A stretch of DNA of 64,000 bases, taken from contig CAXMRC010000037.1 of the NCBI GenBank assembly GCA_964195945.1, forward strand, positions 1-64,000. Direction: 5' to 3'. Made by a program: the position numbers and the translations under genes. The DNA is from JAAETI01 sp964195945 (lineage in GTDB: Bacteria; Actinomycetota; Acidimicrobiia; Spongiisociales; UBA5794). Each line of letters opens with the position of its first letter. The stretch's first letter is position 1. Below, piece by piece: positions 51,683-60,897 of this stretch. The notes under the pieces were generated by a model, which made no database searches, was not told the DNA's origin, and saw only the letters and a list, made by a program, of their open reading frames with translations.

Positions 51683-52164
51683 ACACATCTCGAGGACTCG
51701 ACACTCCCGATCTTCATCTGGATCATCCCGGTGGTCGATATCACCAATCCAACCCCGGCCTTCGGCTGGCGTGGCAACGAAAGAGCTTCCTTCACTGACC
51801 GGGTGAACCCAGCTTTCTCATCATGGCTTACCGTTCTTCATCACCTATGTCTTGGAACCGGTATTCCCTTGAGCGAGGTCGTCGCACAAATATTCGAGTT
51901 CAGCTCCGAAGCAGTCATCGAATTCGTTGATCGGGCCGATCCCATGCGCAACGCATATCCGCAAGCAGGACCACAGCCCTGGCACCCTACAACCGAGAGC
52001 TCTTCGAAGAGCGCGCCGTGGCTCACGGTGAGATTGTCACCAAGGTCGAGGTAAGCAACATTTTCACCTATCTCCGGTCTCGGAGGGAACGGATGACTAT
52101 CGCCGTCGGTGTTGTAACAGCCCCCGGGAAGACATTCCATCTAACCGTGGACTACGTCCAGTGA
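51683..52164 (+). pseudogene. Decayed SAM-dependent methyltransferase remnant
   Basis: A frame from 51683 to 52054 reads LPIFIWIIPVVDITNPTPAF, then RVNPAFSSWLTVLHHLCLGT and GIPLSEVVAQIFEFSSEAVI, the C-terminal motifs of a class I methyltransferase group. After DRADPM the family sequence continues in another frame (ALAPYNRELFEERAVAHGEI, then VTKVEVSNIFTYLRSRRERM) to TGA at 52162-52164, so a frameshift lies around 51950-51990. The N-terminal SAM-binding half is missing; TAG at 51680 closes the frame. There are about 60 further non-coding bases on each side. Confidence 0.55.
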
Positions 52165-52228
52165 GACCCGCCAGAAGGTGAAAGTCGGAGCCTGCGTCAA
52201 CACTTGTGGACCGCAGTAGCAACGACCG

Positions 52229-53098
52229 TTAGTCGGCCCACTTGCGAGGACGGTCCCGGAGGCGATCGAAGCCAAGTTCATCGCATAGCTCGTGGAACGG
52301 TTGGCGCCGCGCCCCCTTCCATTCGAGATCCTCGAGGTTCTCTTTTAGTGGCACGTCACGCCGAAGTTGCGCCAGGAACCTGAAGAGAAGAGCGTCACCC
52401 ATCCATCTCCGCAACGTCCCCGCAAGCTTCTCGGCGCTGCGCACCTTCACATCCCACCGTGCCGGATCGAGCGGAATGTTCTCGAGGTGCCCGTATCTCT
52501 CCAGCACCACAGAGCTGGACTTGGCCCCCCATCCCTGGAGACCCGGCAAACCGTCGGCGGCGTCACCCACCAATGCCAGGTAGTCAGGAATGGACTCCGG
52601 ACGCACTCCGAATTTCTCCATGACCCCTGCCGCATCCATAAATGTCTGCCGGCGCCGGTCATATCCAACGATACGGGGATGGCCGTAACACTGGGCGAGA
52701 TCTTTGTCAGGAGTGAGCACCACGACCTGTTCGACATCGTCAGCCCAACGCCACGCACCGGCGGCCAGCGCATCGTCGGCCTCGAATTCCGTCATCGACC
52801 ACACGGTCACTCCCAGGGCATGGAGCGCACGCTCCGCTAGAGCGAATTGTGCCAACAGCACCTCGTCTATTCCTTCGCCACTCTTGTAGGCGGGGTAGAC
52901 CTCATTGCGGAACGAAACGATGACGCTGTCGAACGCCGCGGCAAGATGAGTCACGCCGGGCTCGCTGAGAAGAGACAAGGTCGAAGCAACGATGCCGTAA
53001 GTTGCGCCCACCTCTTGACCGGTTGGACTCGTTCGAGGCGGAGCCCCAAAGTGGGAGCGAAACAGTTCGTAGGTGCCGTCCATGAGATGCAGCTTCAT
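52229..53098 (-). CDS. Stand-alone 5'-3' exonuclease (FEN/PolI-N type)
   Basis: A 289-residue nuclease of the kind fused to DNA polymerase I, here without the polymerase. The metal-binding acids lie in LHLMDGTYELFRSHFG, AFDSVIVSFRNEVYPAYKSG, MTEFEADDALAAGAWRW and VVVLTPDKDLAQCYG, and the helix-hairpin-helix region in DAADGLPGLQGWGAKSSSVV. Such enzymes remove RNA primers or flap DNA. ATG 53098 is the family start; the frame reaches 53149 but adds only a poor-quality extension. The gene is divergent from the following unknown protein. Confidence 0.85.
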   Translation of the reverse strand: MKLHLMDGTYELFRSHFGAPPRTSPTGQEVGATYGIVASTLSLLSEPGVTHLAAAFDSVIVSFRNEVYPAYKSGEGIDEVLLAQFALAERALHALGVTVWSMTEFEADDALAAGAWRWADDVEQVVVLTPDKDLAQCYGHPRIVGYDRRRQTFMDAAGVMEKFGVRPESIPDYLALVGDAADGLPGLQGWGAKSSSVVLERYGHLENIPLDPARWDVKVRSAEKLAGTLRRWMGDALLFRFLAQLRRDVPLKENLEDLEWKGARRQPFHELCDELGFDRLRDRPRKWAD

Positions 53099-53174
53099 GA
53101 CACGCGACGATACCCGTTTGCCGGGAAGTGAGCTTGACGCGATTTCCATAGACGAGACGTACTACCGTTTGCCC

Positions 53175-53699
53175 ATGGCTGAACGTGGTCTTTTCGGGAC
53201 CGTATACGGAACCGCACATCTTGATAGTCCGTTCTTGTCGAGCCGGTGGCGGCTGACTGACGGTGATAGTGAAGTGGCACAGTTACGCCGACTCGGCAGA
53301 CTCCACATCAGCAAAGTCCTTCTACCCAACGGCGAAGAGGCGGTACTTACCCCGCACGAACAGTCGGTGGTCCTCGCCCTCGATTCCGAAGGTGGCGAGC
53401 TGGCTCGGATCACCCGTACTTCTTGGTTCGGCCGAAGCTGGGATATCACGTCAAAGAGATGGGCATACGAACTGAAGAGCGATCCTCGACCCCGCCGTTG
53501 GCAGATCATGGTTGGTGGCACGTCGGTAGCTCAAATCTCCGGTTCGCTGGTGTCCTACAACAAGGTGAACGTCGAGGCTCCCCTCGGTGTACCAATCTTG
53601 GTGGTAGCGCTGGCGTGGCATGTAGTCGCCCGACCATGGGAAGCTGCAGCGGCACCAACCACTCTGGTGGCGTCCAGCGGCGAGGAGACCATCGTATGA
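53175..53699 (+). CDS. Conserved hypothetical protein (LURP-like beta-barrel possible)
   Basis: A 174-residue protein beginning MAERGLFGTVYGTAHLDSPF. It has repeated beta-strand patterns, such as GRLHISKVLLPNGEEAVLTP, HEQSVVLALDSEGGELARIT, SWFGRSWDITSKRWAYELKS and RWQIMVGGTSVAQISGSLVS, ending in a hydrophobic helix (VPILVVALAWHVVARPW). The strand spacing resembles LURP-one/Tubby-type folds that bind membranes, but I cannot confirm that. ATG 53097 would give 26 more residues but overlaps the divergent exonuclease start. It overlaps the aldehyde dehydrogenase start by 4 bases. Confidence 0.5.
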   Translation: MAERGLFGTVYGTAHLDSPFLSSRWRLTDGDSEVAQLRRLGRLHISKVLLPNGEEAVLTPHEQSVVLALDSEGGELARITRTSWFGRSWDITSKRWAYELKSDPRPRRWQIMVGGTSVAQISGSLVSYNKVNVEAPLGVPILVVALAWHVVARPWEAAAAPTTLVASSGEETIV

Positions 53700-55189
53700 C
53701 TTCGCACGATTCACGCACGATCTCACCGACCAGCCCGCTCACCGGGAAAGTCGCCGGCACTGTCGCAGTAACTGAGCCCGACGACGTTGCGGCAGTCGTG
53801 GCCAGTTCACGGCTGGCCTTTGCGAGTTGGGGTGCAATGAGCCACGCCGAGCGTAAGCCGTATCTGCGTGCGTTCGCCAAACATGTGTTGCGCTCCATGG
53901 ACAGGATCGCCGATGTCGTCATCTCTGAAACCGGCAAGGACCGCGGTGATGTGATGGCTGAGATCAACGCGGCATTGACGGCTCTCGACTTCTTCACCCG
54001 CAAGGCTGGCAAGTTACTGCGCGCCAAGAAGGGGAGTTCCTGGCCGTTCATCGTCACCAAGGGTTGGACCGAGTATCACCCTCTCGGCGTGGCCGGCATC
54101 ATCTCGCCATGGAACTACCCGTTCTACCTCCCGCTCCTTTCGGCGACTCAAGCGTTGAGTGCAGGGTGCACCGTTGTCATCAAGCCTTCCGAGATAACCC
54201 CCTTGTCTGGTCAGCTGATCCACGACCTCGCCACCGAGGCTGGCATCCCCGATGGTGTGGTCCAGATGATCCACGGTGACGGAGCCACCGGAGCCGCCCT
54301 CGTCGAGGCCGATGTCAACATCGTCGCCTTTACTGGTTCTCCGGCGGTCGGCAAGAAGGTCGCAGCCACCGCCGCGGAAACGCTGAAACCCATCCTTCTT
54401 GAACTGGGCGGCAAGGATGCGCAGATCGTTCTTGAAGACGCCAATATCTCAAACGCAGCCAAGGCTGCCGTCAGCTTTGGCGTGTTCAACGCGGGGCAGA
54501 TGTGCGTCGGCATCGAGCGTGTCTACGTCGTTGACGAGATCTATGACGAGTTCATGAAGGAAGCGAAGAAGGCCATTGCAAAGGTCGCTGCCGCCACAGG
54601 CGACAAGCGAGATATCGGTCCGCTGATCTCGCCGCCGCAGATAGACATCATCGAAGATCACCTGAAGGACGCGGTAGACCGGGGCGCCACCGTCCTCGCT
54701 GGGGGCACCCGGATCGAGACCGACCACGGCATCTACTTCGAGCCGACACTTGTCGAAGATGTCGACCATTCGATGACGCTGATGCGAGAAGAGACGTTCG
54801 GCCCGATTGTTCCGGTGATGCGTGTGGCGGATGAGCAGGAAGCCCTCTCGCTTGCAAATGATTCTGTTTACGGTCTTCACGGGTCGGTCTGGACCGGCAA
54901 CCGCAAGCGGGGAGCCGCCGTGGCCAGCAAGATGAAGACCGGGTCGATCGCCGTGAACGACCACGTGGTCAATTTCTTTTTCCCCAGCATCAAGCTGGGC
55001 GGTATCGGCGATTCGGGTATCACCGGACAGCTCGGAGAGGAAGGGATCAAAGCCTTCTCGATTCACCGCTCTATTACCTCCGCCAGGTTTGCGCCCACGA
55101 CAAAACTGTTGGGCGCCTGGCTGCCGAGACGGGTGAAGCCGAAATACTGGAAGCGTCTGGCCTACACATTGTTTGCGTGGCGACGCTGA
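53696..55189 (+). CDS. NAD(P)-dependent aldehyde dehydrogenase
   Basis: A 497-residue aldehyde dehydrogenase of the succinate-semialdehyde/benzaldehyde-like group. AGIISPWNYPFYLPLLSATQ, KPSEITPLSGQLIHDLA, FTGSPAVGKKVAATAAETLK and LELGGKDAQIVLEDANISNA with the general base Glu, and FNAGQMCVGIERVYVVDEIY with the catalytic Cys are all present, as is EETFGPIVPVMRV. The C-terminal 30 residues are basic and aromatic (LLGAWLPRRVKPKYWKRLAY), suggesting membrane attachment, as in long-chain fatty aldehyde dehydrogenases. It overlaps the rhodanese gene by 13 bases. Confidence 0.88.
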   Translation: MTSHDSRTISPTSPLTGKVAGTVAVTEPDDVAAVVASSRLAFASWGAMSHAERKPYLRAFAKHVLRSMDRIADVVISETGKDRGDVMAEINAALTALDFFTRKAGKLLRAKKGSSWPFIVTKGWTEYHPLGVAGIISPWNYPFYLPLLSATQALSAGCTVVIKPSEITPLSGQLIHDLATEAGIPDGVVQMIHGDGATGAALVEADVNIVAFTGSPAVGKKVAATAAETLKPILLELGGKDAQIVLEDANISNAAKAAVSFGVFNAGQMCVGIERVYVVDEIYDEFMKEAKKAIAKVAAATGDKRDIGPLISPPQIDIIEDHLKDAVDRGATVLAGGTRIETDHGIYFEPTLVEDVDHSMTLMREETFGPIVPVMRVADEQEALSLANDSVYGLHGSVWTGNRKRGAAVASKMKTGSIAVNDHVVNFFFPSIKLGGIGDSGITGQLGEEGIKAFSIHRSITSARFAPTTKLLGAWLPRRVKPKYWKRLAYTLFAWRR

Positions 55190-56004
55190 AGCCTCTAGTA
55201 ACCACCGAGTGGCTTGGCGATCGGCTCCATGATGAGACCGTTCGTATCGCTGATTGTCGGTTCTACCTCGCTGATCCTGCCCAGGGCCTACGGGAGTATC
55301 AGAAGGGCCATATCCCAACCGCAAAGTATTTCTCGTTGGACGATGACCTCACCGGTCAATCTGGGCCCGGCAGACACCCGCTGCCGGATCCGGCCGTGTT
55401 CGCTGAGACCTTGCGCCAATCCGGAATCGGTAATGAGCACACAGTGGTTGTTTATGACGACGGGAGCGCTACGAGCGCAGCGCGCATGTGGTGGATGCTC
55501 CGATCGCTCGGTCACCAAAATTCAGCTGTGCTGGACGGGGGATGGGCGACATGGGCATCAGAGCCACGTTCGACGACGCTGGAGATCCCCGATTGGGAAC
55601 CTGCCGATCTGAGGCTGGCCGATCAGTGGTCGGCGACGGTAAACCGGGAGCAGATCATGGCTGCCGAGGACCTGTTGCTTGTCGACTCAAGAGCCGTCGC
55701 AAGGTATCGCGGAGACGAGGAGCCCATCGATCCGGTCGCCGGACATATCCCAGGAGCGGTCAACCTCCCCTATGAAGGCAATACCGGCGAGTCCGGCACT
55801 TTTCTCTCCGCCGAGGACCTCAAGCAGCGTTTCAACGCCATCACCTCTCGGACTTCCGCCTTCTATTGCGGGAGCGGAGTTACTGCCTGCAATAACATCC
55901 TGGCGGCTGAAGTCGCCGGCTACTCCGACATTCTTCTCTACACGGGGTCCTGGAGCGATTGGTGCACCAGCGGCGGTGACATCGCCACCTCCAAAAGCAA
56001 GTAG
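55177..56004 (+). CDS. Sulfurtransferase (two-domain rhodanese)
   Basis: A 275-residue tandem rhodanese, thiosulfate or 3-mercaptopyruvate sulfurtransferase. The first (inactive) domain has VRIADCRFYLADPAQGLREY, GHIPTAKYFSLDDDLTG, and TVVVYDDGSATSAARMWWML without a catalytic Cys. The second carries LLLVDSRAVARYRGDEEPID, AGHIPGAVNLPYE and the active-site loop FYCGSGVTACNNILAAEVAG with the catalytic Cys. CGSGVTA is typical of mercaptopyruvate sulfurtransferases, thiosulfate enzymes having CRKGVTA. It starts at GTG 55177 inside the aldehyde dehydrogenase gene. Confidence 0.88.
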   Translation: MATLKPLVTTEWLGDRLHDETVRIADCRFYLADPAQGLREYQKGHIPTAKYFSLDDDLTGQSGPGRHPLPDPAVFAETLRQSGIGNEHTVVVYDDGSATSAARMWWMLRSLGHQNSAVLDGGWATWASEPRSTTLEIPDWEPADLRLADQWSATVNREQIMAAEDLLLVDSRAVARYRGDEEPIDPVAGHIPGAVNLPYEGNTGESGTFLSAEDLKQRFNAITSRTSAFYCGSGVTACNNILAAEVAGYSDILLYTGSWSDWCTSGGDIATSKSK

Positions 56005-56257
56005 GGCGACGATTCTCCCCCTACCGGGATCCGCCGCCCTACTTGGCATTTATGTGGAACACGACCCCCCGGTACCACCGCGTTCCCGACCAAGTGGTCG
56101 TATCGACGATATGTCGACATGGACAGAATAGTGGTCGCGCTGGCACTTTGGGTGGTGGCACTTAAGAAAAGTTTTCGCGCTCTCGGAAAATCCGGGTCAA
56201 ACGCCACCCCCTTCCGCGGCGCAATGCCAGACTGCGATTTACCGCAGAGACCGGGGT
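56005..56257. promoter_or_regulatory. Purine operon upstream region with direct repeat
   Basis: No gene is seen. TGGCACTT occurs at 56141-56148 and 56156-56163, an 8-base direct repeat 15 bases apart that could be a regulator site. Near the rhodanese stop, GTAGGGCG and CGCCCTAC are inverted arms that could end its transcript. No recognised purine riboswitch core is present. Confidence 0.25.
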
Positions 56258-59170
56258 ATGAACTACTGCGTTGAGGTTGCCACCAAGCCGGGATTTCGGG
56301 ACACGAGGACCGACGATCTCAAGGACCAAATCGAGCTGCTGGGAATCCCCGGGGTCGATTCGGTCGATATTGCGGACCGCTATTACCTGAGCGGACCCCT
56401 CTCACCAGAGACGCTCGATCACCTCACAGCCTCACTTCTCGCCGACAGTGTGATCGAAACCGCACGCAGTTTTCCACTGGACAAAGATCACGCCGTCTCC
56501 GGTGCAGGTACCTATACCGTGGATGTAGTCCTCCATCCGGGGGTGACCGACTCGCCGGCCGAGAGTTTGCTCGCCGGCATCGCCGAAATCGGATTGAACG
56601 GCGTAGAACAAGCAGCGACCGGCCGTCGCTACACACTGCACGGCACTGCGCTGCAACAAGAACATGTCGAACGAATCGCAGCGGAGCTGCTGGCAAACGA
56701 CGTGATCCAGACCTACTACGTCGGCGAACCGGCCCCTCCACCATTTACGGTGACCGCAACTGCGGTTCCGGCAACAAATGAGATCGTGCTGCAGGGCCTC
56801 GACCACAACCAGCTGGTTGCCCTCAGCGCTGCCAGAAGACTGAGTCTCGACGGCGACGAGATGCAAGCGATCCAGGCCTATTTCGCCCAGCAGGGGCGGC
56901 CCGCAACCGAGCTAGAACTGGAGACTCTCGCCCAGACCTGGTCAGAGCACTGCGTCCACAAGACGTTTCGAGCCATGATCACGTACACCGGGCCACCGCC
57001 CGACGCCACCGGTCCGATCGAGACGACAACCGTCGATTCGATTCTCGACGAACACATCCGTGCCGCCACCGAGGCGGTGGACAAGCCGTGGGTGAGGTCG
57101 GCCTTTGTTGATGACGCAGGAATCGTGGCCCTCGATGACACCACCGATCTTGCCTTCAAAGTCGAGACTCACAATCATCCCTCCGCTCTCGAGCCATTCG
57201 GTGGTGCCAATACGGGAGTTGGTGGAGTCGTCCGCGACGTGATCGGTGTCAGCGCCCGACCCATAGCTAACACCGACATACTTTGTTTTGGCCCCCAGGA
57301 CACCAGCTTCGATGAACTCCCTGAAGGCGTCCACCATCCGAAACGTATCGCCGACGGTGTAATCGCCGGGATCGAGGACTACGGGAACAAGATGGGGATC
57401 CCCACCGTGAACGGAGCCGTCATCTATGACTCCGGGTACACCGCTAACCCGTTGGTCTTCTGTGGCTGTCTTGGTGCGCTCCCCACTGGATCCCACCCAA
57501 CCGCGCCGCAGCCAGACGATCGAGTGGTCGTTCTCGGTGGGCGCACTGGCCGCGACGGTCTGCGCGGGGCGACGTTTTCCTCTATGGAGGCAGACCACAC
57601 CACTAGTGACTTATCTGGCAGCGCCGTACAGATCGGCCACCCCATACACGAGAAACAGGCCCTCGAGGTGATAATCAACGCCCGCGATGAACGCCTCTAC
57701 AACGCCATTACCGATTGCGGAGCCGGCGGTCTGTCCTCGAGCGTTGGTGAGATGGCCGAGGAACTGGGGGCGATCGTCCACCTGGAACGAGTACCTCTCA
57801 AGTACCCAGGCCTGGCACCGTGGGAAATCTGGTTGAGCGAGGCCCAAGAGCGAATGGTCATAGCGGTACCGGATAAGAACCTGGAACGGCTTGCGGAGAT
57901 CGCAGCGGCACTCGACGTCGAGATGACTGTGCTCGGCAAGTTCACCGGCGACGGCATACTCCGGATCGACTACAACGGCAGCACCGTTGGCGAGATTGAG
58001 TGCGAGTTTCTCCATAACGGTCTCCCCCGCCAACACCTAACGGCGGAGTGGCGACCGCCCGAGGTCCAAGCGCGCCGGCTCCAGCTGCCCATGGAGCCCA
58101 CAACGGCGCTGCTTGCTCTACTCGCCGATCCCAACATCAGGTCTAAAGAAGACATCGTCCGTCGCTATGACCACGAGGTCCAGGGTGGAACCGTCGTCAA
58201 ACCATTTGTCGGCATCGCCCAGGCGGGGCCTTCCGATGCGGCTGTTGTCACGCCCCTCGATGTGCACCGGCAGGCCGGTGTTGTTCCTGGTGCCGCCCTG
58301 GCCGTGGGTGTCAACCCGGCATACGGAACGCTCGATCCATACCGTATGGCCTGGGCCACCGTCGACGAAGCCGTGCGCAACGTTGTCGCGGTGGGTGCCG
58401 ACCCGGACCGCATCTCCATCCTCGACAACTTCTCGTGGGGCAATCCTCGAATCCCTGACCGACTTGGTTCACTGGTGCGCTGCACCCAGGGTTGCTACGA
58501 CGCCGCGGTCGCCTACGGGACACCGTTCATCTCCGGAAAGGACAGCCTCAACAACGAGTACACCGGAATCGACGGACGCAAACACACCATTCCCGGCACA
58601 CTCGTCATCTCATCACTTGGCATCGTGCCCGATGTCACGAACACAGTCACCAGCGATCTCAAAGGTGTCGGCCACAGTCTTTACATCGTTGGAGCCACCG
58701 GCGACCACCTCGGTGGCTCGGCGCTTGCCGGTCTAGTTGAGTTCGAAGGGGGTTCGGCTCCTGCCCCTGTCCCTGCTGCCATTACCGGATACCGAGCGCT
58801 CCACGAAGCCATCGCCTCGGGGTTGGTAGCAGCCTGTCACGACGTTTCCGAGGGTGGGATATCCGTTTCCGCAGCCGAAATGGCAATCGGTGGAGGATGC
58901 GGTCTGACAATCTCGTTGCGGGATGTACCGGGGGATGACGACGACACGACAAAGGCGTTCAGCGAATCGCTCGGCCGCCTGCTCGTCGAGATACGACCGG
59001 AGAACACCGCCAGTTTCGAAGAGCTGATGACCGGGTACCCCACTGCAGCAATTGGCGAGACGACAGATGACGCAATGATCCAGATCAAGTCAAGCGACGG
59101 ATCGCCATTCATTGTCGTCGAGGTGACCGCCGTGACCGCAGCGTGGCGCAGCGTGGGGGGGCCCCGATGA
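56258..59170 (+). CDS. purL: FGAM synthase large subunit fused to two PurS modules
   Basis: A 970-residue protein for the conversion of FGAR to FGAM. Residues 1-75 (YCVEVATKPGFRDTRTDDLK, ending SLLADSVIETARSFP) and 85-155 (YTVDVVLHPGVTDSPAESLL, ending ELLANDVIQTYYVGE) each match the whole length of PurS. From about 190 the PurL part follows, with TLAQTWSEHCVHKTFRAMI, KVETHNHPSALEPFGGANTG, AITDCGAGGLSSSVGEMAEE, VGVNPAYGTLDPYRMAWATV and ACHDVSEGGISVSAAEMAIG. In organisms with separate PurS, PurS dimerises to bridge PurL and PurQ, so the tandem fusion may replace that dimer. It overlaps purQ by 4 bases. Confidence 0.9.
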   Translation: MNYCVEVATKPGFRDTRTDDLKDQIELLGIPGVDSVDIADRYYLSGPLSPETLDHLTASLLADSVIETARSFPLDKDHAVSGAGTYTVDVVLHPGVTDSPAESLLAGIAEIGLNGVEQAATGRRYTLHGTALQQEHVERIAAELLANDVIQTYYVGEPAPPPFTVTATAVPATNEIVLQGLDHNQLVALSAARRLSLDGDEMQAIQAYFAQQGRPATELELETLAQTWSEHCVHKTFRAMITYTGPPPDATGPIETTTVDSILDEHIRAATEAVDKPWVRSAFVDDAGIVALDDTTDLAFKVETHNHPSALEPFGGANTGVGGVVRDVIGVSARPIANTDILCFGPQDTSFDELPEGVHHPKRIADGVIAGIEDYGNKMGIPTVNGAVIYDSGYTANPLVFCGCLGALPTGSHPTAPQPDDRVVVLGGRTGRDGLRGATFSSMEADHTTSDLSGSAVQIGHPIHEKQALEVIINARDERLYNAITDCGAGGLSSSVGEMAEELGAIVHLERVPLKYPGLAPWEIWLSEAQERMVIAVPDKNLERLAEIAAALDVEMTVLGKFTGDGILRIDYNGSTVGEIECEFLHNGLPRQHLTAEWRPPEVQARRLQLPMEPTTALLALLADPNIRSKEDIVRRYDHEVQGGTVVKPFVGIAQAGPSDAAVVTPLDVHRQAGVVPGAALAVGVNPAYGTLDPYRMAWATVDEAVRNVVAVGADPDRISILDNFSWGNPRIPDRLGSLVRCTQGCYDAAVAYGTPFISGKDSLNNEYTGIDGRKHTIPGTLVISSLGIVPDVTNTVTSDLKGVGHSLYIVGATGDHLGGSALAGLVEFEGGSAPAPVPAAITGYRALHEAIASGLVAACHDVSEGGISVSAAEMAIGGGCGLTISLRDVPGDDDDTTKAFSESLGRLLVEIRPENTASFEELMTGYPTAAIGETTDDAMIQIKSSDGSPFIVVEVTAVTAAWRSVGGPR

Positions 59171-59931
59171 AACCACGCGCCATGATCATTCATGCCTCCG
59201 GAACCAACCGCGACCACGACGTCGCCTGGGCGCTGGAACTTGCCGGAGCCCGGCCCGAGATCGTTCACATCAACGCCATCCGAGACGGCGAGTGCAGGCT
59301 GCTCGACTATCAGATGATGGTGCTCCCCGGTGGCTTCTCCTACGGCGACGACCTCGGCGCAGGCAAACTGTGGGCGATCGCATTGCGCAACCGACTTGGC
59401 CGGGACCTGGAGAAGTTCATCGATATCGGACGCCCCGTTATCGGGATCTGTAACGGCTTCCAGGCACTTGTGAAATCCGGGCTACTGCCGTCTCTGCACG
59501 GATCATCCAACCAGCAGACCACTCTGACCCGCAACGAGTCGGGGAAATTCGAGTGCCGCTGGGTAGATCTCGAACCAAACGTCGCGGCGAACAGTTTCTG
59601 GACCAAAGACCTGAACGAGCCCATCCACTGTCCCGTTGCCCATGGTGAGGGACGATTCGTCACCGATGGCGACACTCTCACCGCAATCGAAGACCAGGGG
59701 TTAGTCGCTCTCCGCTACCGCATCACTGGACCAAGATATCCGTCCAATCCGAATGGCTCGGCCAACGACATCGCCGGAATCATCAATCCCGACGGCAATA
59801 TTCTCGGATTGATGCCCCACCCCGAAGATCACATCGTGCCCGCGCAACACCCGGGTCGGCATCGCGGCAAGACCAACGGATCAGGTCTCCCCCTCTTTGA
59901 GAACGGAGTCGAGCATGCATCTCTTATGTAG
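59167..59931 (+). CDS. purQ: FGAM synthase glutaminase subunit
   Basis: A 254-residue class I glutamine amidotransferase that feeds ammonia to PurL. The nucleophile lies in PVIGICNGFQALVKSG, the oxyanion helper in LPGGFSYGDDLGAG, and the His/Glu pair in LGLMPHPEDHIVPAQHPG. The C-terminus (HRGKTNGSGLPLFENGVEHA) is longer than in B. subtilis PurQ. The ATG overlaps the purL stop; a longer frame to 59143 is not used. It is part of the purine operon. Confidence 0.92.
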   Translation: MKPRAMIIHASGTNRDHDVAWALELAGARPEIVHINAIRDGECRLLDYQMMVLPGGFSYGDDLGAGKLWAIALRNRLGRDLEKFIDIGRPVIGICNGFQALVKSGLLPSLHGSSNQQTTLTRNESGKFECRWVDLEPNVAANSFWTKDLNEPIHCPVAHGEGRFVTDGDTLTAIEDQGLVALRYRITGPRYPSNPNGSANDIAGIINPDGNILGLMPHPEDHIVPAQHPGRHRGKTNGSGLPLFENGVEHASLM

Positions 59932-59958
59932 CTGGGTACGAGGAGAGAGGATCTGGAC

Positions 59959-60897
59959 GTGAAAGCTGAGCACGATATTGTTGCCGCAATTCCCAACGCG
60001 CTACTCAGGACCGACCTTCCCGAGTTAGGCGAACGAATCGAAGGGAAAGTCCGCGACGTCTATCTCCAGGATGGCAAACGGGTTCTGATCACAACGGACC
60101 GGGTCTCGGCGTTCGATCGGGTTTTGGGCGCCATTCCGTTCAAGGGACAGGTCCTCAACCAACTCAGCGCATGGTGGTTCGAGCAAGTCAGCGGGATCGT
60201 CTCCAACCACGTTCTTTCGGTTCCGGATCCGAATGTGACCATCGGGGCCGAGGCGGAAGCTCTTCCGGTTGAAGTAATAGTCCGCGGCTACATCACCGGA
60301 GTGACATCGACATCGCTGTGGACCCTCTATGAGCAGGGCATCGACCGGCCATACGGCCTCGATCTCCCCTCAGGGCTCTCCAAGAACGACCCGCTGCCAG
60401 AAGCGGTTGTCACGCCAACCACCAAAGCCACCGGCGGTGCCCACGACGAGCGCTTAACCAATGCGGAGGTGGTGGACAACGGTTTGGTAGCACCGGACCT
60501 GTGGCAGGAAGTCCAGAACACGGCACTCGCGGTGTTCGCCCACGGACAACAAGTCGCGGCCGATGCCGGCCTCGTGCTCGTCGACACGAAATACGAGTTC
60601 GGTTTGATCAACGGTCAACTCGCCCTCATCGATGAGGTTCACACGCCGGACTCCAGCCGCTATTGGATCGCTGATACCTACGCTGCGGGACAACCGCAGA
60701 ACTACGACAAGGAGTTTCTCAGGCTGTGGTTCATCGAGCAGGGGTACCGGGGAGATGGTGCTGCTCCCACCATGCCGGATGGACTCGTGGCCGAGGTCGC
60801 AGCACGCTATATCGATGCTTACGAAAGACTCACCGGTAACCCGTTCCAACCAGGGGCTCAGCCTGCGGCAGATCGAATCAGGAAGGCACTGTTGTGA
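59959..60897 (+). CDS. purC: SAICAR synthetase
   Basis: A 312-residue ATP-dependent ligase joining CAIR and aspartate. It shows GERIEGKVRDVYLQDGKRVL, TTDRVSAFDRVLGAIPFKGQ, VSNHVLSVPD, VEVIVRGYITGVTSTSLW, VTPTTKATGGAHDERLT, LVLVDTKYEFGLINGQLALI and EVHTPDSSRYW. It is of the longer type found in yeast and many bacteria, not the compact B. subtilis form. It starts at GTG 59959 after GGAGAGAGG. Its stop overlaps the purE start (GTGA), so the two enzymes that act in sequence are co-translated. Confidence 0.95.
   Translation: MKAEHDIVAAIPNALLRTDLPELGERIEGKVRDVYLQDGKRVLITTDRVSAFDRVLGAIPFKGQVLNQLSAWWFEQVSGIVSNHVLSVPDPNVTIGAEAEALPVEVIVRGYITGVTSTSLWTLYEQGIDRPYGLDLPSGLSKNDPLPEAVVTPTTKATGGAHDERLTNAEVVDNGLVAPDLWQEVQNTALAVFAHGQQVAADAGLVLVDTKYEFGLINGQLALIDEVHTPDSSRYWIADTYAAGQPQNYDKEFLRLWFIEQGYRGDGAAPTMPDGLVAEVAARYIDAYERLTGNPFQPGAQPAADRIRKALL

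Noticed and set aside
53423..53695. Longer start for the aldehyde dehydrogenase
   Set aside because: That part is a shadow of the preceding gene; ATG 53696 overlaps its stop as in other pairs here.
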